A stretch of DNA of 64,000 nt from Pomacea canaliculata (GCF_003073045.1 NC_037590.1:34666327-34730326); one strand, 5' to 3'; shown: positions 51,174 through 63,934, counted from the stretch's first letter. Notes: generated by a model not told the origin, from the sequence alone. Translations and numbers: made by a program.

Positions 51174-54100
51174 ATGGATGTCAGGAATAATGTGCTCTTT
51201 CTCATCCTTGTCTTGGGTAAGTGTCCAGTTTTGGATTCTTTTAATCAAACACTATACGGCATTTTTATAAATAAATAATCACATGAAGTGAATTAAGATG
51301 AAAGACGAATGGACAATCACACGTTAGACAACCCTGACGCTCATTAAAAAAACTTCTAGTCCTCACAAAGAGTACAGTTGCTAGCATTATCCAAATAAAT
51401 GTAATATAGTCAAAAGTGATAATTCAAAAGGGACACTAGAGAATTTTATATCAGATGAGATTAAAGATTGTAACTGTGCATACGAAAGTACCTTACTTAA
51501 GTATCCAACAGCTGAGAAGAATCGATTAAGTGTCAGAAAGGATTGGGGGAGAGATAAAAGGAAGGATACAGAAAGTAATAGATTATTAGTATTATAATTA
51601 TTTTTTAATGTAATTTTTTATTAGATTTTAATACCCCCGCAAAGTGGAGAAAGTATAAGTGTTTGTATTTATACAGATCACGGTCTACCTTCAGGTTTAG
51701 TATCTCTGCATATCTACTTTATTTAATAAATAATTAGAATGGTGCAATATTTAATACACGTAGAGGGTTTACAAGTGATCGTTTTTCACTATAAAAGATC
51801 CATAGCCATTTCTCTATAGTTCAGGTCATTGCTTATAGCCTTATTTATTTCTCCTCAAATATCTTCACTTGTCTATAATTCATACCCTACTTCTAACCCA
51901 GACCCAGTTTATTGCCAGCGAGCTGAGAAAATCGGTCGTGGGTTAGTCGTAGGACTGAATCATCGACGTTGATATTTTATTTCTCTCTTTCTCTTTCTCT
52001 CTCTAATTTAACATTATGCGCAGGAAATGCTCGAAAGTCGTTGGTTTTACTTCGCAGTTAATTGCAGACTGTAACTCCAACCCGGGTGAATTAGTCATCG
52101 TATTTGTTACCATGTACTCCTAAGACTAAATGGCGATATCGCATACCTGACATAACAACACAATACACCAGTGGCTGCTTTAAAAATCTGACCTCCTAGT
52201 GGCCTCAAGTGTATCTTTCACTACTAAGACATCGTAATGTAAGGCAGAGGAAGGTGGCCAGGTAAAGTCATAGAACTGATGTTCCGGAAGTTACCTTGTA
52301 TCTTGATAGATGTAAGATCATGAGTCAAATTGTTAAGATACAGCAGATACTGAGGCTGAAGGATCATGTCGTTAAGACACTCCCACTCTCAAAAACTGAA
52401 AATAAATAGTTTCGTTGGCTTCTACCTCATGATTAAAATATTACTGTAGAGGTAATTAACTTATTTAAATACGAAGGGTGTCGGTGCATACTCTCTTCTT
52501 TCAGTCAGTGACACCCTCGCTGCTTGTACGCAGCTACAGGTGACACACGATTCATTTTGTCTCTTGATCGCTGTGTATCCACACCTACTCTGCCAAGCGT
52601 GACATTAAGCCGCGTGACCAGTCTCAACCAGTGGTTTCAGAAACAAAAACCTGCTTAGGGGAGGTAATACTTAATACAGACAACTCCTCACAGACATGGC
52701 ATTACGAGGGTAAAGAGTCCATGTACTATAGTGGGATCTTAAGCACATATAAAGCATAATCATCCGTAGGCGTTTACCGAAAGAAAAGTTATCAAAAGAT
52801 CAGATTTTATTAACTGGCGATTGTATTAGCAAATCCTTGTAGTGAGATTTATGTACCCCCCAGCAATCAGAATTTTTAAATGTGGTAAAATTTTCTTTTT
52901 TTATACACGTCGAGTAATAATAATGATATTAAGTATTAGTTTATAGATACCTTACCCCCCAAGGGACATACATTCATGAGGCTTCAGGAACACACACCTG
53001 TCTCGGGACATTCTCTGTATGACTGTCTTACAGGTGTGCCGGGCTGTGTCACGGACTATGTTGGCTCAGAGACAAATATCTGTATGTCGACTTGCCTGAA
53101 CAATTTTCAGTCGATGCTCCAGGGAGTGAGCGACCAAGCCACAGCTTGCGCGTAAGTTTGGAAGTAATTTCCGTGCAGTTTTAGAAGAAGAAGTTATTGT
53201 TTTTTTATTTTTTTAGTTTGCTTTGGTTGTCATTTTTTGCGCTATTTGTTCGTTATTTTTTCGTGTATTTTCTATTTATTAGTCACCCTAATGCTTCTCT
53301 TTGTATTTTCTCTGTTGTGATAAATGACAAGAAATCTGATGAGCTTATTCCATTAATTACATTTACAAGTCGCAAATCAATAGGCTTAGTGAAAGAGATA
53401 TTCACACATGAAAGTATGCAAAAAAAAATGAACATCTAAGAAAACAAAAGTCTGGGTTAGCGCAAGCATCATTATGGACACTTACTCGCTTAAACAATCA
53501 AGCAAGCAACCAATGCATCAAAATTCATACCTGTGTAACATTTACTTTAGTAAACAACATCGCTCTAACTGTAAACATACCGTTGCAGATACGTGCCAAC
53601 GTATGTCAACTGTCTCAAATCATCGTGCAATTTGGGTGACTTAAGCCCTTATCTCTCTTCTTTGCAAGAAGTGTTGTCCAGTAGTGGGTTTACCTGTGGT
53701 AAGTCAACACTTCGTGTTAAGTGAGCGATTTTGTTTGTAAACTATTTCTGTGTATGAGTGCACGAATGTGAGTATGTATTTTTTCAGCCACCTGACTACT
53801 TATCCAGGTGGCTATTTATGTATCTACATCTGTGTGTGTGTGTAAGTGTGCCGTTCACAGATCATAGCGATGTTAACACAGCAACTGTTAACTATAAGAA
53901 ACACTTCACCTGGTATTTTCAGATTTGTCCAGGTCAATCTACAGCAGTGACCAAGTCCAAGTGTCCCCAATGTGCATCGCTACATGTGAAAGTGCTTTCC
54001 AGTCGCACATCGTAGCTGCAAGCAGTCAGTCCATGGCATGCGCGTATGTTATAAAGCAATTAGAAATAGGTTTTTCTATTCATTCACATCGTCATTTACA

Positions 54101-55850
54101 TGTAACATGTCACCAGCGGACAACTGAGTCATTCAATCATGAACATAATGATATATTTGTTCAACAAACATCTTAGAATTACTTCATTACTAAAGCTTTA
54201 AATCGTCTTTATTATTTGTTGACAAGTTTTGTGTGTAATGTTACAACACCTATATGTTTGTCATTGTATATTTATGGCTGAGCGATCAAAATATAGTTTT
54301 GAGAGAGCAGGAAACGAAGGTAGACATTTTCATTTGTCCTCCTCCTCCTCCTCCTCCTCCCATTCCTCCTCATCATCATCATTAAAATCCGTATTCAATT
54401 TTAGAGCTGACAAGAAGCAGTTTTAATTGACAACATCTAAGTTACAACAACTCCAAACCAAAAAAATGTCCAAAGGTCGGCCCAGAGCGCGTTGAGAAAC
54501 CTATGCACAAGCAAATATGTACATCTATAAGAGTTTATTATTTGTATTTTAAACTGGAATACCAACTGTGCTACCTCATCTATTTTAATATGTATTTACT
54601 GTCACCCTCTTCATAGGACGGTCCGTGGCACAAACATTAGCGCCTGCCACCAAAACAGTGAGAGTTAGATGTCGTGGATGTTGTTTCGTGAGCTCACAAA
54701 ATGAAATAAACTGATTTCACCCTTCTCCAAACAAAACAAACATTGTGTTACAGCATCGCACAGAGCTACATTAGCTGCCTTGAAACCAGCTGCAACGCAG
54801 ACTCGTCGCAGTTTGTATCTCATATGAACCTCGGCCTGACACAACAGGGCTATACTCCATGTGGTAAGTCGCTGACACTTTTGACCTGTCTTATTTACAT
54901 GTAACTGATTTGTTTTTACAGCAGACATCAGATTAATCTGCGGTTTTGTTGAATAAGAATTTTGTTTAATTTAATACAGGCACAATGTGAACATAAAATT
55001 TTATGGACACGTCAAACTCATTTGACTCGTGCTACGTCCATTAAAATCATCATCATATCATCGTCGCAGACAATAATTCTGAATTACTCTCCCTCGACTT
55101 TTATATGTAAATCACGCTAATGTTGATCATTATGGAAGTATTGCTTGTACCAAATGACTTATCAGCAAGTTCTCTAACCCTTCAATGAAATCGGCAAGAC
55201 GTATTCTACTCTGGATTGTTTATCTACGAATTGCGGACGAATCCTCGACTTCTTCTAGAGCAGTTTACTGAGATAAATATTTGGTCATGCCCTAGTTATA
55301 TTTATGTCGTTAACGAACGAAAAATGCATCAATGGTGTATCTCTCAGAATGAAGTGAAGTTAATTTATTTTTGTTAGCACTGTGATGCCATGCTTTAGAA
55401 TTCAATGCATTAGTGCGTGCTTTTCTTTCAACAGATATGTAAACTAGTGAACAAAATTAAACTTAAAGAAAGTGAATTACTTCCCCCTTCTTTATATCCG
55501 CTTTCTATTTATTCGCATCTTACTGGCCCAGTGAGTGTACAAGCGAGAAACAGTGTGGGTTGTTTATTTATATATTCTTTCTTTTTTCTTTCTTTCTTTT
55601 CATGTGCTTTCTCACAAACATAAAGTATTCTGGTAGAAGAATCATGAATGAGAGTTTTCTTTGGATCTGATTTTAATGTCCGTCTCAAACTGTTTCTTTT
55701 GTAGATGGTTACAGTGATGTCGCCGATGCCGAACCTGAAGCTGAACCGCCTTCAAGCTCCTCGGCAGTGTCCTGCAGTGTCCTGCAAGTCCTGGCGATGG
55801 CTACTTTGACAACAAAGATGTCTCTCTGGCAGTTCTCAACTGAAACGTGA
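51174..55850 (+). CDS. Two-module six-cysteine secreted protein (complete, 215 aa)
   Basis: Six exons: 51174-51216 (43 nt), A1 53034-53151 (118), B1 53589-53698 (110), A2 53923-54043 (121), B2 54754-54863 (110), last 55705-55850 (146). All have AG acceptors and GT donors. Phases are 1, 2, 1, 2, 1, and 648 nt give 215 residues plus TGA. The signal peptide is MDVRNNVLFLILVLG. Module 1 cysteines are 31, 35, 53, 62, 67 and 90; module 2 cysteines are 108, 112, 130, 139, 144 and 167. Both use exactly x3, x17, x8, x4, x22. There is an extra Cys19. The last exon encodes an acidic Pro/Ser linker (VADAEPEAEPPSSSS), then SCSVLQVLAMATLTTKMSLW and QFSTET. This is less hydrophobic than the GPI-like tail of its inverted copy, so this protein may be secreted rather than anchored. 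Module duplication is clear; function is unknown. Confidence 0.9.
54340..54382 (+). repeat. (CTC)n microsatellite
   Basis: ctcctc repeats followed by (atc)n inside the A2-B2 intron of the two-module gene. Confidence 0.85.
55440..55560 (+). repeat. Conserved intronic block of the inverted pair
   Basis: The stretch beginning aaacttaaagaaagtgaatt and containing actggcccagtgagtgtaca matches the complement of 23590-23720, in the same intron (B2 to last exon) of the inverted copy. It may simply be recent shared ancestry. Confidence 0.75.
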
Positions 55851-57539
55851 GGCTGGAGACTGAGATCCGAGATACAAGTTTCTACTCCTCATCTCAACAT
55901 CTATCACATCGTCATCCTCGCCTCTCTCCGGATTTCTCTCAAAGACAGCCCTCGTTATGAAGTGTGTTTACTCTTTGTGTCGCCACGCTCGCGTCTCGTC
56001 TAACGTTTGTGTAAATAGCGACGATATAAGAGTCCTGGGATAACATGTATTTCTTTTTTTATATTATATATTTAGATAAGAAAAGCAAAACGGACATTGT
56101 ATACCAGCTAATATCAGAATCGTTGGTTTGCCTTTATCAATTTTTTAAGTAGTCTCTCAGTATGTCGAGAAGTCTCAACAAGTTCAAGAGCCTTAAAATA
56201 AAAAAAATATTGAACAAATGTGAATATTTACTCAGGATCTATCTTGATCAACAACACCAGTAGGGTTAATACTTACATGAGCTATCTCTCGTCAGAATGC
56301 ACGACCAATTAGAATTATATATTTCGTTGTGTTGATTTCCACTCTAATCAAATAAATCCTGTTAAATAGTGAAATATTCAAAAACAAGTTCACAGTTTTC
56401 CATATAGACAGAGGTTATCTGACACGTCTCTGTGAAATGCATTCACGTTACCAAATCATACGTTTATTATAATAAAATACTTTCGTCAGGATAATTTTGC
56501 TTTGTAATATATTATAAATATATAGTTTTTCCCTATGTTTGTAACTAAACTAAATTTAGAATTATTTTTGTTAATCTGTACCTATGTAAATATACTCTAG
56601 ACTTGAGTTCTGAACATTGTTGGTTCCGATGAGTCAAAGAATAAATGGGAATTTCATAAATCTGTTTGTCACCCAAGAAATTAATTTACATACAATACTA
56701 TACAGGCACCTTCGTTATTCCCTGATACATATTTGTGAAACTTAAAAAGGGCATCGGCACTCTCAAGGCACAGCAAGATAGCTAAGAGATTTTAGTTAAA
56801 ACGAATATTTGAAATTACCTGGCAAGCTGACACGTTTTGTGCTCTCACCTTTCCGTACTTTGTCTCGAGCTTTAAAAATGCGGATGAATATGAAGGAGAG
56901 AAAAAAAAAGAAAAGGAAAAATTGATTGTTGTTTACCTGAACATACGTGCTGATAAAGAGAGAAGCCCCTGAGGTGTCAAGTTATCTTGACTTCCTTTTC
57001 TACGAAACCACAAAACGAAACTTGATTCATTCCATTACTTTTCAGTCACGTAGTATTGACACGAGCTACCGTGGAGTTCAGGAAGGTTATCGCTTCAGCA
57101 AAGAAATGATATTTCAATTAGGAAGTTTTTGCCAGGACAATACATGACCTCAGAGGGCTTAAGACAGAACAGGCCACTGGCCAGGTGGGTAGCATCCGCC
57201 ATAATCTTGCACATCCTGCACACTGGGTGGAGATTGTTTCCACAGTGAGTAGGTCACAGCCAGTACATCGGCCAGGTGCATTCACCACCCGGTCCAGTAG
57301 GACCTTTGTTACACTGGTCAACAAATTTGTATAAAAGTCATGCTACTGAAATAAAATTAGTCGTTATCAATTTTATGTGTTCAAGACAAATATGACAATA
57401 AAAGAGCAAAATTAGCTTTAGTTTTTTGTAATCTGCAATAATCATTGTGTACATCATGACATGAATGCTAATAGTAATTGACCTATTTGTAATACCTGAT
57501 AAATACCAAGTCACCGACTACGTCTTAGATTTCTTTACC

Positions 57540-57834
57540 TGTCTCTTGGACAGCTGCTCGGGAGCATCTGTGTAGGGTGTCCAGCAGTAGTCAACCAGCA
57601 TGGTAGTGGAGGATTTTCCCTGGTATTTTTTTTTCATTGTTATGATATCTTGATGAAAACGTTCGCCATGTTCATCACTAACAATCCCACAGTTGTCAGA
57701 AAAGAAACCCAGATGGGAATGAAGTGGATTCTTACAGACATATTGAAGCCAAGTTTCTGATACTGCATTACCATGTCTTCTACCTGTTCCTTGTAGTTCT
57801 CTGACCTAACATTCCCAAGAAAGTTTATAGACAC
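57540..57834 (-). pseudogene. Fragment of a repetitive gene family (HGERFHQDI region)
   Basis: Minus-strand frames encode SINFLGNVRSENYKEQVED and YQKLGFNMSVRIHF. One frame over they give SDNCGIVSDEHGERFHQDI followed by TMKKKYQGKSSTTMLVDYCW. This motif run characterises a repetitive animal gene family, probably transposon-derived, met in many invertebrate assemblies. A frameshift inactivates it. The upstream portion of such a gene is at 40853-41115. Confidence 0.65.
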
Positions 57835-58392
57835 TAGGCGAAAAGCAGTCCGTGGTTGTTTCGCATCACCATGAAAGCAAGTGGTTCAACCGGCCATCTT
57901 TGAAGATCTCCATTTACAAAGCACACAAGAAAACATTTTAACCCCCACCTTACAGGTAAACATAAGAGGATTCCTCGTATATGCTATATACACAAACTAC
58001 TGTTACAACATACTTCATAACAATAAATATATAAATGCGCATATGGTTAAGGTGTATGGTCAGAAGCACAGCTTAGGTTCTAGAAGTAATGTTATTCTTG
58101 AAATAATTCTAACAATCTTAGCATAAAAACAGTGAAACAGAACATGAACACCAGGACACATCGATAAATCAAGAATGACAGTGCAAAGTCAGATAAGCCA
58201 ACCATACCCTCTTGTAAATGTCTGGAGCTGTTAAAAGTATTTGTTCTATAAAACGAAGATCAAGGATATGAAATTCCTTTACAACATTTCGTAGTTAGGC
58301 TGTGACAAGAGATCTCGATGGCCACTGCATTCGTGTTTCGGTGATAACAAGTCTGATTGACAGCTCACAACTAAAAGTGAGTAGGACACAGG

Positions 58393-58399
58393 TATAAAT
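58393..58399 (+). promoter_or_regulatory. Likely TATA box of the 58510-61464 gene
   Basis: TATAAAT lies about 115 bp upstream of the ATG. The sister copy has the altered sequence tatacaa at the corresponding place. Confidence 0.55.
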
Positions 58400-58509
58400 G
58401 TAAACCACGGAGGTTAAGCTGTAGTATCAGTACATATCACGATACAAGTTTTGTTCCCAGTTGTAAAATTTGTCCAGTTTTCGATAACACTATCTTTCAA
58501 TTTTTCACC

Positions 58510-61464
58510 ATGAAGTTTATGATGATATTCCTTCTTTCAGGTGAGACCTATAAAGATATAATTTTGTGTAATAGATAGCTCGTGAAAGTTAATTAAAGGC
58601 TATATATATATATAAAACTAAGTTAATATTTATACTGTTTTAGGTAGGATCTTCTGGTTTTTTTGACGTGACCATGAATTTTATTTATCTTTCACGAAAC
58701 TTGGAGTGAAAGTGAATGTGTTTTTTCCCACGGCAATATCAGCATCATCATCAAGTTTCTGATTTTTGCAAAGAAGCTATAAAAGTTTGTTCGTGTCCAA
58801 ATCTTTAGATAGTGTGCCTGAAGACAGATTCCGGAAATGTCAAACAATCTTGTATTCACAAATTTAGTGAACAGAGAAAAATTGGCAGGAGACTGACCAG
58901 TATCCCGAAGCACAGTTTGTGTTAGCTTTGTGAAAGAAAATGGCGGTGTTATGTTTATCATTGTTCTTGATTCCTCTAAAGGACATATTATTGCCTATGT
59001 CTGAGCAGGACTTTCTAATATTCTCCCAATACATCTCTCAAAGTTCAAAAATGTGGCTGGTAAATATTCTCTTGATAGAGTTCTTCGAGTTGTCCTGCTG
59101 CTGTATTCCAGTTGTCAGTTTTAATCCTTTTTCCTGGGATCTGGATTTCGGATTTACTATTAGCACACCTGATACTTTCGCCCTGTGAATATCGGAGCGC
59201 TATTTTTTTTTACCCCTGGCACGGTCAGTTGGGTATAGTTGTATGTAAGTAAAGATCTTCATGATGTGTATTAGACGAACTGAGGCACTATAACACTCAA
59301 CCATTTAAAGATCTTTTGGACCACATCCGAAATTGTTCAAATAGTGGATTCGCTATGATGAAGAACAGGAAGGCATCTTTCTCTGGTTGGTGCATTCATT
59401 TTGCAACTTTTCACATGCATACTGTGTAACCAGTAAGATGTTTTGTAAGGGGTTACCTGATTCTCCCTTTTCTTTACCTGCAAAATAACAGCCAATAACC
59501 CTTAGCTTTAGTTTGTGTAATGTGCAGAAAACTACTCTCTCTATAGCTGTCCACTAGACAAACATTAATTTGCAAGAGATTTAGCATATTTATATCTTTT
59601 TTATTGTTATTGGACGGGGAGTTTTCGAAACCCAATCCGAATTAAACAATTAAACAGGTTACCTGCTCGTTTGGAAGAGACTCTCAATACCAGTAAGAAA
59701 CAGTGGAACACATCTATTTCCTTCAGAACACAACACCTTTAAACATCATGAAGAAATATCCTTCTCAGAGGAGTTTTACAGGGGACTATGGAAGATCTGG
59801 CTGTGTTTACACGAGGGTAAAGGAAGAAATCAAAGCAAGAACACAAAGCCTTGTTTACATTAAAATTACGGTGGCATCACATGTTGCACTGAGAAGCACA
59901 CGGTAACAAAGAAGGCATGTGATTAGTAGATGACTGTAGATACAATTAAGCGAAAGGTTAAAGATGTAACACCTACTTGTACAGTTTGTAGTTAGAATGC
60001 AAGACTGACTCTGGATTAAGGTCTAAGGTTGGCTACTGAGAACTGACCATTGAGAAAAGTTTAGAGAGACAGAAACCATTTGTTTTGTTCCGAGAAAGAT
60101 ATTTGTATGTAAATCTTTTATATGACAATTACAATTTTCTTTTCAGCCGTGGAACTTCTGTAGAATGTCTTGTTAATCTTACGAGAAAAAATTAAGAGGT
60201 TAATTTTTTCTGTGAACTTTCTAAGTTCATTTTAAAACATCGCATTGTACACAAATGTAGCTCACATTAAGTACGTTCTGAACTGATGCTCCACATCAGT
60301 GTAACAATTTGTGATAGATTTTAAAAATTTTTAAAAAAATTTCCAAAAATTGTAAAAATCAAGAAACTTTCTAGTCTTAAGTTATATTTATTCGACAATC
60401 GACCTTTACCTTTATTTTAGAATTAAATATCATAAAACTCAACCAAGGTGCATCCCTCATAGGTACCAAATAAAAACTGTGAATCAATTGCAGCGTCTTT
60501 CGTGACTCTAATAAATGGAAACAATATGCAGGACTGCATAAATATGTGCGGTAATGCTGAACTAGGCACGCGAGACAGTTTCTCTCAATCCCGAGCTTGC
60601 AGGTAAGGTTACCTTGTCTCCTTTTTATCTTCTTCAACCTCTTAACTAATGATTAAAGATGAATAAGAATTTGGCAGAAAGCGTAAGAAGAGAATAAGGT
60701 GGGTAGGGCAGAACTAAAAGACACGGATGTGTTTTTTCTCCTCAGCCATCACATTTGCATTTAGTCGTTTTTTTTATCTTCAGTAGAATAAGTTTTCAAT
60801 AAATGCAATAGAAAAGGGCGTTTCTTTGTTTTTTAAAGTCTCTGGAAACTCAATGATTTCTAAAAATACATTATATCTTGTTTATATATATAACTTCAAT
60901 ATAAACAGCCTTCCACAGAGACTAATGCACTTTTCTGTTTCTACTGTCTTTGACGTTGAATTTGTTTTTTTTTCAGACAATCGCAGACTATTTTAGACTG
61001 CTTTAGGGATACGTGTGGAATAGATGTCGGACCACGTATACCAGAGACAGAGGAGAAGCTGAGGCGTCAAGGCATCTCTTGTGGTAAGCAGTTAACGCGA
61101 TCAAGATAAACTCTGATTACACAAAAGCTTATCATGCAAAAAGAACTTGGGAAAAAAAGCACAGTGCGTAATAAGAAACTATAAAGCATCATGGCGAAGC
61201 AAGACTCTTCGTTTTATGTTACTGGGAGTGCTACAGTTCTGGACAGGAATCGTAACTATAGTATGCCTCTCTTAAGGTTGTGGAAATATTAGAAGGAAAG
61301 TGGCAAGTAATACTGACATATTTTTGTGAAAGAAGGACAAAATGAATTCGGGTTGATAACATTTCAATTTTCTTGCAGACCTTTCCGGCTCTAGTGCTCT
61401 CTCTGGCAGTCTCCTCGTCGTCCTTGTTTCCCTGCTGATTACTGCATACCGAGCCTTAGTCTAA
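58510..61464 (+). CDS. Single-module six-cysteine, GPI-like protein (complete, 110 aa)
   Basis: Four exons: 58510-58540 (31 nt, donor GTGAGA), 60494-60602 (109, acceptor TTGCAG, donor GTAAGG), 60977-61083 (107, acceptor TTTCAG, donor GTAAGC), 61379-61464 (86, acceptor TTGCAG). Phases are 1, 2, 1, and 333 nt give 110 residues plus TAA. The signal peptide is MKFMMIFLLSASFVTLING, with cleavage likely after Gly19. Cysteines are at 25, 29, 46, 55, 60 and 82 (x3, x16, x8, x4, x21). Residues 83-110 (DLSGSSALSGSLLVVLVSLL onward to TAYRALV) form a small-residue site plus hydrophobic stretch, a convincing GPI signal. Intron 1 is about 2 kb and contains two segments missing from the sister copy. Function is unknown; a cell-surface role is inferred. 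Confidence 0.9.
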
Positions 61465-62394
61465 TGACATCTTGCAGCTATCATCACTAACAACTGGCCT
61501 CATGGTGAATTATACTGCGATCTGTATCATCAGGTCGTAAGAATTAAATATAGAAACATTTGCAAAACCTGACAGAAGCAAAAGAAAAAAAAATATATTT
61601 GTGCTAAACAACTGTCTGATTACCAGGCAAAATAATGTATCATATCTACTTAAATTAAACATATAAATGCCATTATATGTCCAGGGGACATCACTACCTG
61701 AACGAGTATGTGTATAAGTTCTGCATTGCTTACTGCGATAATGATATACGCATTCTATTAGACATCCCCACCCGTGACACTACATTAAAAAAAAAATCCA
61801 GAAAATACGAAATCTGAATTCACATCCCAAAAACATCATTGCCTTGGTGACAGGCACTTGAAGCTGTTGTCATGAAAACTAAAAGTAGAAATCTCATTAT
61901 TTAGGCGATTGTTATATAGACATATATACACACACATACTTTATAGCCACGAACTGCTTTCGAAGAAATGTTTGAAAATATTGAAGGCATGTATGAGATA
62001 GTTATCAAATTTAAGAAAGTTGTCAGCTGCAATGTGAATTACCTGTTTTCTATTTGTATATTACAATTTGGGTGATTAAGCGAAGATTTGACAACTAGAT
62101 AAAATGTCAGCGTTCGAACCCAACATCGCCGGTTTTCTCCTAGTTGATTTCCATAGTCGACCCAGCTGTCGGAAATGATTATCTGACTCTGTAGATGATT
62201 GGAGTGTAACGATCGCGGATGTCTACGGATTTTTGACTAGGTATAGGCTGTGTATATATGGAGCTTCGGCGTTAACGAGTGTCTGATACTGTCTGGGAGA
62301 GTAATCGTACCTACTGGCTTACTTCAGTACATTGTGAATCAGTGTCTGGCCTTGTGCTGAAAAATAGTCAACTATTAATACACAGCAGTACGTA

Positions 62395-62423
62395 CAATCA
62401 ATCGGTCAGTCAGTCAGTCAATT

Positions 62424-62504
<81 letters not shown>

Positions 62505-62506
62505 GT
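62395..62506 (+). repeat. (AATC)n / (AGTC)n microsatellite
   Basis: Tandem tetranucleotides, about twice as long as the corresponding tract at 46623-46677. Confidence 0.97.
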
Positions 62507-63129
62507 TTTGTATGTACAGGACTGAAATTCTTCTCTTTGCTCACAAATCATGATAAACTATATATCTAAACATATAGTATATATGTACATAAAAGTATGG
62601 ACGTCAAAACTGCGAAGTTTCCTCTAAAAGTCTTTGCTGGGCCTTTTTGTACACTTGATGTGCGTGATCGCTAAAGAAGAGTCTTCCATCTATCACTGTA
62701 CCAAGGGACTGGCAACCCTCTGCACCTGTTGCCCCTTGACTTGAATTGGTGAGGAGAGAGGGGCAGTGCTATCTCTTCTATCACTTGACATACTAAGGTC
62801 ATCTCATTTTTCCAAAGTTCAGCTTTAGACACATTCCACAGATAAAAGCACACAAGCAAACACTGTGTCCCACACGTGTTCTTTCTCACAACAAATCACC
62901 AAGACATGTACACGGCTTTGCGTTTTTTATTAATAGGGATCTTTGATGATTTTTTTTTTCAGGGAGGGTGAAAACTATTCTAAGAACACAAGAAACTCAA
63001 ATCAATACCTCTGTAATAACAACAAATAATGTACACACATAAATCACATAAGTTACTCTAATAAATACTTCTCTAATAACAACCGATCATGAATAACACA
63101 TCAGTCACATTTTATAGCCCTAGACTTTA

Positions 63130-63270
63130 ATAATTGGCTGCCCTGAGTTCATTTCTCGTCTCGGGCACGCTGATCTTTCTCTGCACGTGGCATCTGTTTA
63201 CAGGGCTGGCTGCTTGCCGTAATATAGCCTTAGTTGCTGGCACGGCGTAAAACACCAATTCCCCCCCCCC
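63130..63270 (+). repeat. SINE 3' region with poly-C end
   Basis: Reads ctcgtctcgggcacgctg, then ggctggctgcttgccgtaat, then ggcacggcgtaaaacaccaa and a run of C. This is the conserved 3' core of a SINE type common in molluscan genomes (from general knowledge, not searched). Confidence 0.6.
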
Positions 63271-63934
63271 CCGTAATACTTTAATAAACCTTGATGTTGA
63301 ATCTTAAAATTGCAAACTTATTACATTTTCATAACTATAACTATAATTACAATTAACATACGTGTGAAACTAGCCTTCCACTATAGAGAGAACACGATGG
63401 CATTTAAATTTTATGCCAGAAAGGATTTAGTAGTACTCAGTATCTTACACTTTACAGATTGCAAGCACACATCTGTAAAGATAACAAATCCCTGCAAGCA
63501 GGTAAACAGGGGAGGCTATCATTCATTTCCATGTGAAGGGATGGAGTTGTCTTTCTTAGCAAATGTCACAAACTTGATTAATTTTATGCACTTAAATGTA
63601 GAAAGGAAAAAAAGAAAGGCGAAGAGAATGGCAGTTTAACATTTTGCTTGAGAAAGACATATCTTGTAACCGCCAAGCAGCATTAAGGTACCTTTTGAGT
63701 GAGTTACCGTAACTTACCGACTGACTAGCACATAGTCGCACGCAGTACACAGATGTAGTTTCTAGCATTTTTTTTCTCGAATGATTGGGTAGAGGTCATT
63801 GCAAGATATTACAGTATTTTCAAGACTGGGTAAATCACCATAACCAAAAGGAGGTCAACAGTACAGGAATGTGGTTGGATATCTTCGTTGTGAAGGCTTC
63901 AGCCAACAGGAAGACTGGGCTCACTAAACACTAA

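Larger units (their letters stand above)
51030..55850 (+). repeat. Inverted segmental duplication, arm 2
   Basis: Partner of 23344-28243. The shared promoter block aaggacaatgaaccactcac is at 51048-51070, about 105 bp upstream of the ATG. In the partner it is about 80 bp upstream. Confidence 0.85.
57905..62640 (+). repeat. Direct segmental duplication, copy 2
   Basis: Partner of 42195-46800, holding the intact gene. Relative to copy 1 it has about 260 extra bases near 58863-59125 and about 640 near 59318-59955, both in intron 1. It lacks the pogo/Tigger-like element. Confidence 0.9.
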
